From NCBI GenBank assembly GCA_017442735.1, contig JAFRZE010000058.1, positions 1 through 64,000 of the forward strand: 64,000 nt of DNA, in the 5' to 3' direction. Position 1 is the first letter of the stretch, and each line of letters starts with the position of its first letter. The translations under genes were made by a program, and so were the position numbers. Positions 34,190-43,804 of the stretch are shown piece by piece. Source of the stretch: Bacillota bacterium (lineage in GTDB: Bacteria > Bacillota > Clostridia > Lachnospirales > Bianqueaceae). The notes under the pieces were generated by a model that saw nothing but the letters and a program-made list of their open reading frames with translations, was not told the origin of the DNA and ran no database searches.

Positions 34190-35591
34190 GCGCCCGGAGA
34201 ACCGAAAGACTTTCCAGGTGATCCAGTGGATCTTCATCCTCCTTTCCTTCACCCTGATCGTATGGCTGGGGAAGATCCTCATTGTAGATCGGGAAGAGAT
34301 CGTTGCCAGTGATTATAACCCCCTGACGGAAGAGAAAATGGCAGAGGTCAGCCGAGGCGCGATCCTGTCGGCGGACGGGAAATACCTCGCCTATACCGAC
34401 GTCGCGGAAGACGGAAGCGAGATCCGCCGATATCCCTACGGTCCGGCTGCCGCGCATGTGGTGGGATACATCGGACGAGGCCAGTCCGGACTGGAAGCGA
34501 TCCTTTCCGGTGTCCTGATGGAGCCTTCCACGCTGATCTCCCAACTGCAGAGCTGGGCCAGTGAGGAAAAGGTCCAGGGATGCAGCGTGCAGACGACGCT
34601 CAATATCGATCTGCAAAGCTATATCTATGATCAGCTGGACGGATTCCAGGGAGCGGTCGTCGTTTCAGAGCCCTCCACCGGCAAGATCCTGGCGCTGGTA
34701 TCCAATCCGTCCTTCGATCCGGAAGCGATCGTGGACGACTGGGAAGTGATCATCAATGATGAAAGAGGACCGTTGTACGCGAGAGCTACCATGGGTCTTT
34801 ATCCTCCCGGATCGACGTTCAAGATCATTACCGCGCTGGCTATGTACCGCAATATGCCCGACTGGAAGCTGTACAGCTATGAATGCGGCGGAGAGCTCCT
34901 TGTGGATGAGCAGGTCATCATGTGCAATGATCACCGTGCTCACGGATACATGGAGATCGAAGACGCCTTTGCCTATTCCTGCAACGGATTCTTCGGAAAA
35001 GCCGGGATCGACATGGGCTGGGCGGCACTGGTCGGGACTGCTTCCTACGTGAAGCTGGGGAATGATTTCGATTTCATCCTGGATCAGAACACTTCTGAGA
35101 TGCATCTGTCTGAAACAGATGTGGATTCCATGGTCGCGCAGACAGCGATGGGACAGGGTGAAACGCTGGTCACGCCTTTTGCCATGAACATGCTGACAGC
35201 CGCGATCGCGAATGACGGTGTTCTGTATCAGCCGTATCTGGTACAAGCGGTGACGGACGCGAAAGGAGGTGTCCTTCGGAGCGTCGAACCGACGATCTGG
35301 GGAACCGTCATGACAAGGCCGGAAGCGGATTTCCTGGAAAACCTCATGAGAGGCGTGACCGAGTACGGTACCGCGTCCAGACTGTCAGACTATCCCTATG
35401 AAGTTTACGGTAAAACAGGTACCGCTCAGGTAGGAGAGGAGGAGGATTCTCACTCCTGGTTTACCGGTTATACGGTGAAAGACGGCAAGGTAGATATCGT
35501 CATCACCATCTTGGTTGAAAACGGAGCGGAAACAAAGCAGGCTGTACCCCTCGCAGACGCGATTTTATCGCATTTCTACGGCCTTCAATAG
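34110..35591 (+). CDS. Class B penicillin-binding protein (transpeptidase)
   Basis: The 493-residue PBP crosslinks peptidoglycan outside the membrane. It has a basic N-terminal tail (1-33), a transmembrane anchor (about 36-57) and a short non-catalytic region containing RGAILSADGKYLAY and HVVGYIGRGQSGLEA. The transpeptidase follows with SxxK as Ser235-Thr-Phe-Lys238 (PPGSTFKIITA), SxN as YSCNGFF and KTG as YGKTGTAQ. It resembles PbpA/PBP2-type partners of SEDS proteins. The start lies 80 bases inside the upstream SEDS gene, and no later ATG precedes the anchor, so the overlap is likely real. Confidence 0.93.
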   Translation: MQGSRRQQGRAGAKARSGRSSSTIPSRRPENRKTFQVIQWIFILLSFTLIVWLGKILIVDREEIVASDYNPLTEEKMAEVSRGAILSADGKYLAYTDVAEDGSEIRRYPYGPAAAHVVGYIGRGQSGLEAILSGVLMEPSTLISQLQSWASEEKVQGCSVQTTLNIDLQSYIYDQLDGFQGAVVVSEPSTGKILALVSNPSFDPEAIVDDWEVIINDERGPLYARATMGLYPPGSTFKIITALAMYRNMPDWKLYSYECGGELLVDEQVIMCNDHRAHGYMEIEDAFAYSCNGFFGKAGIDMGWAALVGTASYVKLGNDFDFILDQNTSEMHLSETDVDSMVAQTAMGQGETLVTPFAMNMLTAAIANDGVLYQPYLVQAVTDAKGGVLRSVEPTIWGTVMTRPEADFLENLMRGVTEYGTASRLSDYPYEVYGKTGTAQVGEEEDSHSWFTGYTVKDGKVDIVITILVENGAETKQAVPLADAILSHFYGLQ

Positions 35592-35620
35592 TTGACGGAA
35601 ACGCAAAAGGATGCTATAAT
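35592..35620 (+). promoter_or_regulatory. Consensus promoter nested in the PBP terminator
   Basis: TTGACG (35592-35597) follows directly on the PBP stop and is 17 bases from TATAAT (35615-35620). The -10 hexamer occupies the loop region of the terminator at 35601-35640. It would start transcription about 35627 for the secreted amidase gene. Confidence 0.8.
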
Positions 35621-35640
35621 TTTAGCATCCTTTTTTGCGT
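35601..35640 (+). terminator. Intrinsic terminator after the PBP gene
   Basis: ACGCAAAAGGATGCTA pairs with TAGCATCC plus TTTTTTGCGT around a short TAATTT loop, giving a very stable hairpin with a T6 run inside its 3' arm. It ends the nusB-to-PBP gene train. Confidence 0.9.
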
Positions 35641-35661
35641 AGAAAAAGGAGGTGAGACTGC

Positions 35662-37722
35662 TTGCGAAAAGGATACAGAGAGATAGCAGCAGGCATCGTC
35701 ATTATGACCATGATCTTCAGTGGTCTTTTTGCGGGTCATGCTGCTGCAAAAAACGGGGACGAAAATGGTCACGGTCTTGCAGCCGGGATCACTTTCAAAA
35801 AGTACGAAATAAGCTATAACAAATTTCCAAGCAACACGGTAGAGTACATTGTCATCCACGATACGGGAAACACGAATGAAGGCGCGGACGCTTTAAGTCA
35901 TTATGAATACTTCAGCCGCGCGGACAGGGATGCTTCCGCTCATTATTTCGTGGATGATCATTCAGTGATCCAGATCATCGATGATTCAGAAGGCTCGTGG
36001 CACAGCGGCGTGCGCTATAAAAGCTACGCGACGCCGATCAGCAACACGAACTCCATCGGAATAGAGATGTGCATCAATTCCGACGGAGATTATGACAAGG
36101 CCTTCAAGAATACGGTCGATCTGGCTGCCTACCTTATGTGGAAATATGATCTTCCCTTGGATCATCTGGTACGTCATTACGACGCGAACGGAAAGATCTG
36201 TCCGCTGTCCATGAGTGATAACGACTGGGCGCTGTGGGAAGAATTCAAGGCCGAGGTCCGGGATAAACTGGAAACCTATGACGTTCATAATGAAGGTTCC
36301 GACCTGGATGTGTCCGCTCATCCGGAATGGTACAATAATCCGATCATGGGAGAAAGTACCATGAGCGCCGAGACGATGGTGGATTTCCTGTGTTCCCGCA
36401 ATGATGAGATCAGCGAGGAACATGCGCTGAGGGTCGCGAACGCGTATCTGACCTTCGGTGAGATGTACGGGATCCGGGGAGATATCGCTTTCTTCCAGGC
36501 GATCCTGGAAACGGGATATCTGCGTCACGGCGGTGATGTCGATGACTCCTATATGAATTTCTGCGGCCTTTTCAATCATGATTCCAGTGATTACGCGCGG
36601 TTCGACAGTGTGGAAGAGGGCGTCGAAGCTCATATCCAGCACTTGTACGCTTATGCCAGTACCGATTTTCTTCCGGAAGGAAGAGAGCTGCTGGATCCGA
36701 GATTCGGCCTGATCCAAAGAGGCTGCCGGACCAGCTGGGAAGGCCTGGGCGGAAGATGGGCTGTGCCCGGATACGATCCGGATGTGTATGATTCACTGGA
36801 AGAGGCGCGGTCGATGCATCGTTCCTACGGTGATATCATCATTGGCCTTTACGCTTCGGCCGGCGGTCTGGACGTTCGTACCAGTGTCCAGCCGGGTTCT
36901 TATGATTCTTCGAACTACTGGGACCACCCGATCTATCAGGGATCGGCAGCAGGCACCAGAAAAATGCTTCAGACGGGTATGACCGGTGAGGATGTCTCCG
37001 AACTGCAGGATTATCTGCGCGCGATCGGATACGACGTTCCAAGCAGCGGGTACTTTGGATCGATCACAGAAGAGATCGTTATTTCCGTCCAGAAAAAAGC
37101 AGGACTTCATGCCGATGGGATCGTAGGGGAAGATACATGGGGCTACATCATCAACACGTATGTGGACACGATGCTCGGCAATGATACATGGACGCCGCCT
37201 GTACAAACAGCTTCAGCTCAGACTTTCAGCTTCAAGCTAGAGGACAGGGAAACAGTGGATTTCGGCTCGGAAGGAGACGATGTGCTGGCCCTGCAGCAAT
37301 TGCTGAATCAGCTGGGATATGATCTGGCAGAAGACGGAGACTTCGGATACGACACATTCGAAGCGGTCATCAGTTTCCAGGAGGATCACGCGCTTGAAGC
37401 CGACGGGATCGTCGGAGAGATGACATGGCAGGCACTCTATGCCGCTTCATCCGGTGACAGGCAGGTCTCACAGAGCACACAGACAACAACGCAAAAGACA
37501 AATACATCTTCGAAAGACAGAGAGGACTATCCGACTGTATCTTACGGAGATGAAGGCACATATATTACCGAACTGCAGGAACTTCTGAATACCTACGGTG
37601 CCGGGCTCGAGACGGACGGTATCTTCGGAGCGGCGACCGAACAGGCAGTTCGTAGTTTTCAAAGCACACATGGTCTGGAAGTCGACGGGATCGTCGGCCC
37701 CATGACCTGGGGAACGTTATAA
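35662..37722 (+). CDS. Secreted two-catalytic-domain wall hydrolase (amidase + glucosaminidase) with three PG-binding repeats
   Basis: TTG 35662 follows AAAGGAGGTGAG. The 686-residue protein has a signal peptide (about 1-29, cut after GHAAA), then an Amidase_2 domain (about 50-200; YIVIHDTGN, AHYFVDD, HYDANGKICPL). A GH73-like glucosaminidase domain follows (about 240-390; FFQAILETGYLRHGGDV, NFCGLF, TSWEGLGGRWAVPG). Three PG_binding_1 repeats end it (about 435-505, 540-600, 625-686), each closing with an ADGIVG..TW pattern. A Thr/Gln/Ser-rich linker precedes the last repeat. It should cut both stem peptides and glycan strands, as Staphylococcus Atl does after processing. The nested consensus promoter suggests constitutive expression. 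Confidence 0.88.
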   Translation: MRKGYREIAAGIVIMTMIFSGLFAGHAAAKNGDENGHGLAAGITFKKYEISYNKFPSNTVEYIVIHDTGNTNEGADALSHYEYFSRADRDASAHYFVDDHSVIQIIDDSEGSWHSGVRYKSYATPISNTNSIGIEMCINSDGDYDKAFKNTVDLAAYLMWKYDLPLDHLVRHYDANGKICPLSMSDNDWALWEEFKAEVRDKLETYDVHNEGSDLDVSAHPEWYNNPIMGESTMSAETMVDFLCSRNDEISEEHALRVANAYLTFGEMYGIRGDIAFFQAILETGYLRHGGDVDDSYMNFCGLFNHDSSDYARFDSVEEGVEAHIQHLYAYASTDFLPEGRELLDPRFGLIQRGCRTSWEGLGGRWAVPGYDPDVYDSLEEARSMHRSYGDIIIGLYASAGGLDVRTSVQPGSYDSSNYWDHPIYQGSAAGTRKMLQTGMTGEDVSELQDYLRAIGYDVPSSGYFGSITEEIVISVQKKAGLHADGIVGEDTWGYIINTYVDTMLGNDTWTPPVQTASAQTFSFKLEDRETVDFGSEGDDVLALQQLLNQLGYDLAEDGDFGYDTFEAVISFQEDHALEADGIVGEMTWQALYAASSGDRQVSQSTQTTTQKTNTSSKDREDYPTVSYGDEGTYITELQELLNTYGAGLETDGIFGAATEQAVRSFQSTHGLEVDGIVGPMTWGTL

Positions 37723-37819
37723 ATTCATTCCGCTTGACCGATCGATCCTTACAGGAAACAACAAACTTTCATCACAGAAATCATCAACTATTCATGGATC
37801 GGAACAGGCGGCCATCCCG

Positions 37820-37854
37820 ACCGGGGCTGGATTTTATTTCGGCCTCGGTTTTTT
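37820..37854 (+). terminator. Intrinsic terminator of the wall hydrolase gene
   Basis: ACCGGGGCT (37820-37828) pairs with GGCCTCGGT (37841-37849) using two G-U pairs, with a 12-base loop and a T6 run. The rest of the 151-base gap before era shows no further clear signal. Confidence 0.8.
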
Positions 37855-37873
37855 ACTGAAAAAGGAGTTCTTT

Positions 37874-38770
37874 ATGACCAGATCAGGTTTTGTTTCACTC
37901 ACCGGAAGACCCAATGTGGGCAAGTCGACCCTCATGAATTACATGCTGGGCGAAAAAGTCGCAATCACGTCGAGCAAGCCGCAGACGACCCGGTCCAGGA
38001 TCCAGGGTGTATTGACGGATGAGGATACGCAGATCGTTTTCATTGATACGCCGGGTATTCACAAACCTACGCACAAGCTGGGAGAATATATGGTGGAAGC
38101 TGCCAGCCGTACGATCTCGGATGTGGATTTCGTCCTGCTGATCGTGGAAGCCGGGCACCCGAGACAGGGCGATATCGACGTGATCGCACAAATCGAGAAG
38201 GCCGGTATTGAAACGATCCTGGTCATCAACAAGATCGATACGGTCAGTCAAAGCGAGCTGATCCTTTCGGCAGAGGAGTTCGGAAAACTGTACGATTTCG
38301 AAGAGATCGTACCTGTCAGCGCCAAGACCGGCAAGAATGTGGATGAACTGCTTCGGGTCATTCGCGAGAGACTCCCGGAAGGGCCGTTCTTCTTCCCGGA
38401 AGATACGCTGACCGATCAGCCGGAGAAGCAGATCGCCGCGGAACTGATCCGTGAAAAAGCGTTAAAACTCCTGGAGAAGGAGATCCCGCATGGTCTGGCG
38501 GTCGTGATCGATTCCTTCAAGGAGAGAGAAGATAAGGATCTGATCGATATCGATGCCACGATCATCTGTGAGAAGGCAAGCCACAAACCGATCATTATCG
38601 GCAAAGGCGGCGCTATGATCAAAAAGATCGGCAGCTATGCCAGGGAAGATATGGAGAAGATGCTGGAAACCAAGGTCAATCTGCAGCTGTTCGTGAAAGT
38701 CAAGGAGCGCTGGAGAGACAGCGATTATCTGATCAAAAACTTCGGATTTGACAAAAAGGAACTCGAATGA
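37874..38770 (+). CDS. era: GTPase Era
   Basis: The 298-residue GTPase has G1 GRPNVGKST, G3 DTPGIHKP, G4 NKID and a C-terminal KH domain (about 215-290; IIGKGGAMIKKIGSYAREDME). Era binds the 3' end of 16S rRNA and checks small-subunit maturation. SD AAAAAGGAG precedes ATG 37874. It overlaps recO by ATGA, the usual pairing in Bacillota. Confidence 0.97.
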   Translation: MTRSGFVSLTGRPNVGKSTLMNYMLGEKVAITSSKPQTTRSRIQGVLTDEDTQIVFIDTPGIHKPTHKLGEYMVEAASRTISDVDFVLLIVEAGHPRQGDIDVIAQIEKAGIETILVINKIDTVSQSELILSAEEFGKLYDFEEIVPVSAKTGKNVDELLRVIRERLPEGPFFFPEDTLTDQPEKQIAAELIREKALKLLEKEIPHGLAVVIDSFKEREDKDLIDIDATIICEKASHKPIIIGKGGAMIKKIGSYAREDMEKMLETKVNLQLFVKVKERWRDSDYLIKNFGFDKKELE

Positions 38771-39549
38771 AAGAAATCAAAGTCCATGGGATCGTTCTTC
38801 GGGAAGATCCTATGGGAGATAAGGATAAGCGGCTCATTCTTCTGACACGGGAACAGGGAAAGATCACGGTCCTGGCCAAAGGAGCGATGGGAGCGAAGAG
38901 CAAGTTCCGGGCTCTTTGCGGTGTTTTCTCCTATGTGGAACTGGTCCTGACTCACGGGGCGACGTTCTATTACATCAAAGAAGGGACCCTGATCGAGAGC
39001 TTTTATTCCCTTCGCGGCGATCTGTTTAAGCTTTCCTTTGCCAGCTGGATCCTGGAGGTCGGAAAAGTATTCTGCCTGGAAGGACAGGAAAACGAAGAAC
39101 TGCTGGCCATCCTTCTTCGCGGTCTTTACATGGAGTCGAAGGCAGAAGAAGGCATGGAATCCCTTCCTGCTGATGTGACGGTTTTCCGGATCCTGGCTGA
39201 AAACGGATATTATCCCGAACTTGCCCGGTGCCGCGGAGAATTATCTTCAGAAGAGATGAATCACGATCTGTCGGTGGATCCGATCCTGTTTCAGCCTTCG
39301 GTCGGCGGTATATACTGCAGTGAATGCCAGAAACGGCTAAAGACCGGAGCCGGTATCCGGCTAAGTCCCGGAGCACTGCAGGCGCTGCGATATATGATCG
39401 AACAGTCTCCCGGAAAAGCGTACAGCTTTAAAGTCAGTGAAGAGGTCAGAAAACAGATACACGAAGCCGTTACGGATTATCTGACAGAGCAGACGGAGCA
39501 TGGGTATACGTCTTTGGGGTTCCTCGGGAAAATTACCGGTTCTCCTTGA
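38767..39549 (+). CDS. recO: DNA repair protein RecO
   Basis: The 260-residue protein helps load RecA at gaps with RecR. It shows the N-terminal OB fold (VHGIVLREDPMGDKDKRLIL, GKITVLAKGAMGAKSKF), a helical middle and a C-terminal cysteine pair CSECQK preceded by GRCRG-type ARCRGELS, resembling the zinc site of Gram-positive RecO. It is coupled to era. Its stop codon lies inside the -35 box of the glyS promoter. Confidence 0.93.
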   Translation: MKEIKVHGIVLREDPMGDKDKRLILLTREQGKITVLAKGAMGAKSKFRALCGVFSYVELVLTHGATFYYIKEGTLIESFYSLRGDLFKLSFASWILEVGKVFCLEGQENEELLAILLRGLYMESKAEEGMESLPADVTVFRILAENGYYPELARCRGELSSEEMNHDLSVDPILFQPSVGGIYCSECQKRLKTGAGIRLSPGALQALRYMIEQSPGKAYSFKVSEEVRKQIHEAVTDYLTEQTEHGYTSLGFLGKITGSP

Positions 39550-39596
39550 CAGTATGCGGCGCTTTTGTTATACTGATTCAGATAACGTGTGTTATC
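39546..39596 (+). promoter_or_regulatory. Strong promoter of glyS with a palindrome at the start site
   Basis: A perfect TTGACA (39546-39551) is 17 bases from TATACT (39569-39574), overlapping the recO stop. The palindrome GATAAC-GTGT-GTTATC (39581-39596) begins at the predicted transcription start, and could be an operator or a protective 5' hairpin. No T-box is present in the short leader. Confidence 0.85.
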
Positions 39597-39612
39597 AGGA
39601 AAGGTAATAAAT

Positions 39613-41001
39613 ATGTTAGAATCACTTGATAAGATCGTCGCGCTGGCCAAAACCAGGGGATTTGTGTACGCAGGCTCCGAGATCTACGGCGGCCTTGCGA
39701 ATTCCTGGGACTATGGTCCTTTAGGTGTTGCCCTGAAGAATAATGTGAAAAAAGCCTGGTGGGATGCGTTCATCGCCAAGAATTCGCTGAATGTGGGCAT
39801 GGACAGTGCGATTATCATGAACCCGGAGACATGGGTGGCTACCGGCCATGTCGCCAATTTCGATGATCCTCTGATGGACTGCAAGGCCTGCAAGTCCCGT
39901 TTCCGCGCGGATAAACTGATCGAAGATTATTTCTTCGAGAAGGGTGAAACGCCCGAATCTCCGGTCGACGGATGGACGAATGAGCAGATGGAATCCTTTA
40001 TCGCCGAGAACGGTATTGCCTGCCCGACCTGCGGTAAGACCGACTTTACGGGGATCCGTCAGTTCAACCTGATGTTCAAGACGTTCATGGGTGTTACCGA
40101 AGACGCGAAGAATACGGTATATTTGCGGCCGGAGACCGCTCAGGGTATTTTCGTCAACTTCAAGAACGTACAGCGCACGACCAGACGTAAGGTTCCTTTC
40201 GGGATCGGTCAGATCGGCAAGGCGTTCCGTAATGAGATCACACCCGGAAACTTCACTTTCCGTACCCGTGAGTTCGAGCAGATGGAACTCGAGTTTTTCT
40301 GCGAGCCCGGAAGTGACCTTGAATGGTATGATTACTGGCAGAAATTCTGCTGGAATTTCCTGCTTCGTCTGGGGATGAAAGAAGATCATCTCCGGATGAG
40401 AGAGCATTCCGAGCAGGAAAGGGCTTTCTACAGCAAAGGCACCAGCGATATCGAGTATACATTCCCCTTCGGCTGGGGTGAGCTCTGGGGTATCGCGGAC
40501 CGTACTGACTATGACCTTACCCGTCACCAGGGACATTCCGGTGAGGATATGAGTTATTTCGATCAGACGGCCAATAAGAAGTACATCCCCTATGTCGTGG
40601 AACCGTCGCTCGGCGCGGATCGTGTCGCGCTGGCTTTCCTCTGCGACGCCTATGACGAAGAGCAGGTAGGGGAGAACGATACCCGTGTCGTACTTCATTT
40701 CCATCCGACGCTGGCACCGGTAAAGATCGCGGTCCTGCCGCTTTCTAAGAAGCTGGGCGAGAAGGCCGGCGAGGTCTATCAGGACCTGCTGAAGAAATAC
40801 GACGTCGAGTATGATGAGACCGGAAGCATAGGAAAACGCTATCGCCGTCAGGATGAGATCGGCACGCCGTTCTGCCTGACTGTCGACTTTGACACGCTGG
40901 AGGACGGATGTGTCACGATCCGTCACAGAGATTCCATGGAGCAGGAGCGGATCGCGATCGCCGATCTGGATGCTTACTTCAGTGACAAATTCAGCTTTTG
41001 A
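39613..41001 (+). CDS. glyS: Glycyl-tRNA synthetase (single-chain class II)
   Basis: ATG 39613 gives [20 protein letters not shown]; the in-frame GTG at 39589 lies in the start-site palindrome. The 462-residue enzyme is the alpha2 eukaryote-like GlyRS. Its features are [20 protein letters not shown], the zinc-type cysteines [11 protein letters not shown] and CPTCGK, motif 2 around [20 protein letters not shown], the motif-3 region [16 protein letters not shown] and an anticodon domain. Codon use is strongly biased, consistent with high expression. Confidence 0.96.
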   Translation: MLESLDKIVALAKTRGFVYAGSEIYGGLANSWDYGPLGVALKNNVKKAWWDAFIAKNSLNVGMDSAIIMNPETWVATGHVANFDDPLMDCKACKSRFRADKLIEDYFFEKGETPESPVDGWTNEQMESFIAENGIACPTCGKTDFTGIRQFNLMFKTFMGVTEDAKNTVYLRPETAQGIFVNFKNVQRTTRRKVPFGIGQIGKAFRNEITPGNFTFRTREFEQMELEFFCEPGSDLEWYDYWQKFCWNFLLRLGMKEDHLRMREHSEQERAFYSKGTSDIEYTFPFGWGELWGIADRTDYDLTRHQGHSGEDMSYFDQTANKKYIPYVVEPSLGADRVALAFLCDAYDEEQVGENDTRVVLHFHPTLAPVKIAVLPLSKKLGEKAGEVYQDLLKKYDVEYDETGSIGKRYRRQDEIGTPFCLTVDFDTLEDGCVTIRHRDSMEQERIAIADLDAYFSDKFSF

Positions 41002-41053
41002 TTCCTGAAAACCAGGATTTCAAATAGAAACAATCTTAGGAGGTTCTTTCAAC

Positions 41054-43684
41054 ATGGGCAGAAAATGGGTCTATCTGTTCACCGAGGGCAACGCCAATAT
41101 GCGTGAACTGCTTGGCGGTAAAGGTGCGAACCTTGCCGAAATGACCAATATCGGTCTTCCCGTTCCTCAGGGCTTTACTATCACGACAGAAGCCTGCACA
41201 CAGTATTATGAAGATGGTCGTGAGATCAACGATGAGATCTTTGGACAGATCGAAGAGTATATCGTTAAGATGGAAGAGATCACCGGCAAGAAGTTCGGTG
41301 ACAAAGAGAACCCGCTGCTGGTATCCGTTCGTTCCGGCGCACGCGCTTCCATGCCCGGCATGATGGACACGATCCTGAACCTGGGTCTGAATGAAGATGT
41401 TGTTGATGTTATCGCTGAGAAATCCGGCAATCCCCGCTGGGCATGGGACTGCTATCGCCGTTTCATCCAGATGTATTCTGACGTCGTTATGGAAGTCGGC
41501 AAGAAATATTTCGAAGCACTCATCGACAAGATGAAAGAAGAAAAAGGCGTCAAGCTCGATGTCGAGCTGACCGCTGACGACCTCAAGACTCTGGCCGGAC
41601 AGTTCAAGGCTGAGTACAAAGAGAAGATCGGCAAAGACTTCCCGTCTGATCCGAAAGAACAGCTCTATGGCGCTATCAAGGCCGTTTTCCGTTCCTGGGA
41701 CAACCCGCGTGCCAACGTTTATCGTCGTGACAACGATATCCCCTACAGCTGGGGTACCGCTGTTAACGTACAGTCCATGGCGTTTGGTAACATGGGTGAT
41801 GACTGCGGTACCGGTGTTGCGTTCACCCGTGACCCCGCGACCGGAGCCAAAGGTCTGTTTGGTGAGTTCCTGACCAACGCACAGGGTGAGGACGTTGTTG
41901 CCGGTGTCCGTACACCTATGCACATCACCGAGATGGAACAGAAATTCCCCGAAGCTTTCAAGCAGTTCGTCGATGTCTGCGCGAAACTGGAAGCTCATTA
42001 CCGCGATATGCAGGATATGGAGTTCACCGTTGAGCACGGCAAACTGTACATGCTGCAGACCCGTAACGGTAAGAGAACCGCTCAGGCGGCTCTGAAGATC
42101 GCCTGCGACCTGGTCGACGAAGGCATGAGAACCGAGCAGGAAGCGGTCGCGATGATCGATCCTCGTAACCTGGATACACTGCTTCATCCTCAGTTTGACG
42201 CGAAGGCTCTGAAGGCTGCGACTCCCATGGGCAAAGGTCTGGGTGCTTCTCCCGGTGCTGCCTGCGGTAAGGTCGTCTTCACGGCTGACGATGCTGTGGA
42301 ATGGGCCGCAAGAGGCGAGAAGGTCGTTCTGGTCCGTCTGGAGACCTCTCCTGAGGATATTACCGGTATGAAGAGCGCGCAGGGTATCCTGACCGTTCGC
42401 GGCGGTATGACTTCTCACGCTGCTGTTGTTGCCCGTGGTATGGGTGAGTGCTGCGTTTCCGGATGCGGCGACATCATCATGGACGAAGAGAACAAGAAAT
42501 TCACACTGGCCGGCAAAGTATTCCACGAGGGAGACTTCATCTCCATCGACGGTACCACCGGTAACATCTATGACGGGATCATCCCGACTGTCGACGCTAC
42601 CATCGCCGGCGAGTTCGGGCGCATCATGGCATGGGCAGATCAGTACCGTACCATGAAAGTTCGTACCAACGCTGATACTCCTACCGACGCCGCCAAGGCT
42701 GTGGAACTGGGTGCCGAAGGTATCGGTCTGTGCCGTACCGAGCATATGTTCTTCGGCGAAGGCCGTATCGATGCTTTCCGTGAGATGATCTGCGCGGAGA
42801 CCGTGGAAGAGCGTGAGAAAGCGCTGGAGAAGATCCTTCCTTACCAGCAGGGCGACTTCGAAGCTCTGTACGAGGCTCTGAAGGGCTATCCGGTCTGCAT
42901 CCGTTTCCTGGATCCCCCGCTGCATGAGTTCGTTCCCACTGAAGAAGAAGATATCAAGAAACTGGCTGACGCTCAGGGCAAGACTGTCGAGCAGATCAAA
43001 GCGATCATCGACTCTCTGCATGAGTTCAACCCCATGATGGGTCATCGTGGATGCCGTCTGGCTGTTACCTATCCGGAAATCGCCAAGATGCAGACCACCG
43101 CTGTGATCCGTGCCGCGATCAAGGTCAAAGCCGCTCATCCGGATTGGGACATCGTTCCCGAGATCATGATCCCGCTGGTAGGCGATATCAAAGAACTCAA
43201 ATATGTCAAGAAGTTCGTCGTTGAGACCGCGGATGCCGAGATCAAGGCTGCCGGTTCTGACCTCAAGTATCAGGTCGGTACCATGATCGAGATCCCGAGA
43301 GCTGCCCTGACCGCTGATGAGATCGCGAAAGAAGCTGACTTCTTCTGCTTCGGAACCAACGACCTTACTCAGATGGCCTTCGGTTTCTCCCGTGATGACG
43401 CCGGCAAGTTCCTGAACGCTTACTATGATGCCAAGATCTTCGAGAATGATCCGTTCGCGAAACTGGATCAGGTTGGCGTAGGCAAGCTGATGAAGATGGC
43501 GATCGAGCTTGGCCGTCCGGTCAACCCGAATCTGCACATCGGTATCTGTGGTGAGCACGGTGGAGATCCGTCCTCTGTTGAGTTCTGCAACAAGATCGGT
43601 CTTGACTATGTCTCCTGCAGCCCGTTCCGTGTACCGATCGCCAGACTGGCTGCCGCGCAGGCCGCGATTAGCCAGAAAGCCTAA
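41054..43684 (+). CDS. ppdK: Pyruvate, phosphate dikinase
   Basis: The 876-residue enzyme interconverts pyruvate, ATP and phosphate with phosphoenolpyruvate, AMP and pyrophosphate. It serves glycolysis or gluconeogenesis in anaerobes. Domains: ATP-grasp (about 1-340, ELLGGKGANLAEMTNIGLPV), swivelling His domain with the phospho-His loop GGMTSHAAVVARGMGECCVS (about 453-472) and PEP barrel (GLCRTEHMFF, MIEIPRAAL, NPNLHIGICGEHGGDP). SD TAGGAGG precedes it. Codon use is extreme (CGT, GGT, GTT, AAC), marking one of the most expressed genes here. A small TCCTG/CAGGA hairpin sits between glyS and ppdK. Confidence 0.97.
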   Translation: MGRKWVYLFTEGNANMRELLGGKGANLAEMTNIGLPVPQGFTITTEACTQYYEDGREINDEIFGQIEEYIVKMEEITGKKFGDKENPLLVSVRSGARASMPGMMDTILNLGLNEDVVDVIAEKSGNPRWAWDCYRRFIQMYSDVVMEVGKKYFEALIDKMKEEKGVKLDVELTADDLKTLAGQFKAEYKEKIGKDFPSDPKEQLYGAIKAVFRSWDNPRANVYRRDNDIPYSWGTAVNVQSMAFGNMGDDCGTGVAFTRDPATGAKGLFGEFLTNAQGEDVVAGVRTPMHITEMEQKFPEAFKQFVDVCAKLEAHYRDMQDMEFTVEHGKLYMLQTRNGKRTAQAALKIACDLVDEGMRTEQEAVAMIDPRNLDTLLHPQFDAKALKAATPMGKGLGASPGAACGKVVFTADDAVEWAARGEKVVLVRLETSPEDITGMKSAQGILTVRGGMTSHAAVVARGMGECCVSGCGDIIMDEENKKFTLAGKVFHEGDFISIDGTTGNIYDGIIPTVDATIAGEFGRIMAWADQYRTMKVRTNADTPTDAAKAVELGAEGIGLCRTEHMFFGEGRIDAFREMICAETVEEREKALEKILPYQQGDFEALYEALKGYPVCIRFLDPPLHEFVPTEEEDIKKLADAQGKTVEQIKAIIDSLHEFNPMMGHRGCRLAVTYPEIAKMQTTAVIRAAIKVKAAHPDWDIVPEIMIPLVGDIKELKYVKKFVVETADAEIKAAGSDLKYQVGTMIEIPRAALTADEIAKEADFFCFGTNDLTQMAFGFSRDDAGKFLNAYYDAKIFENDPFAKLDQVGVGKLMKMAIELGRPVNPNLHIGICGEHGGDPSSVEFCNKIGLDYVSCSPFRVPIARLAAAQAAISQKA

Positions 43685-43761
43685 TCTCCTAAAAAGCCTT
43701 TATTTATGCGGCCTGAGGAGGTGTCAAACTTCCGCAGGTTCTCGACTGAAAAATAGGCCCC

Positions 43762-43804
43762 AAGGGACCGGTTTTGCCTCCAAAAGGGCGAGACCGGTCC
43801 TTTT
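43762..43804 (+). terminator. Terminator-like repeated hairpin, copy 1 (after ppdK)
   Basis: AAGGGACCGGT pairs with ACCGGTCCTTT (11 bp) around an inner mini-stem GCC/GGC. A near-identical element occurs at 49191-49235 with a compensated inner stem (CACC/GGTG). It probably ends ppdK transcription, and is also a dispersed repeat. Confidence 0.8.

Noticed and set aside
41036-43558. 840-codon open frame antisense to ppdK
   Set aside because: It is created by the strong codon bias of ppdK; the product is low-complexity with no domain. Long antisense frames over highly expressed genes are a known annotation artefact (often misnamed glutamate dehydrogenase).
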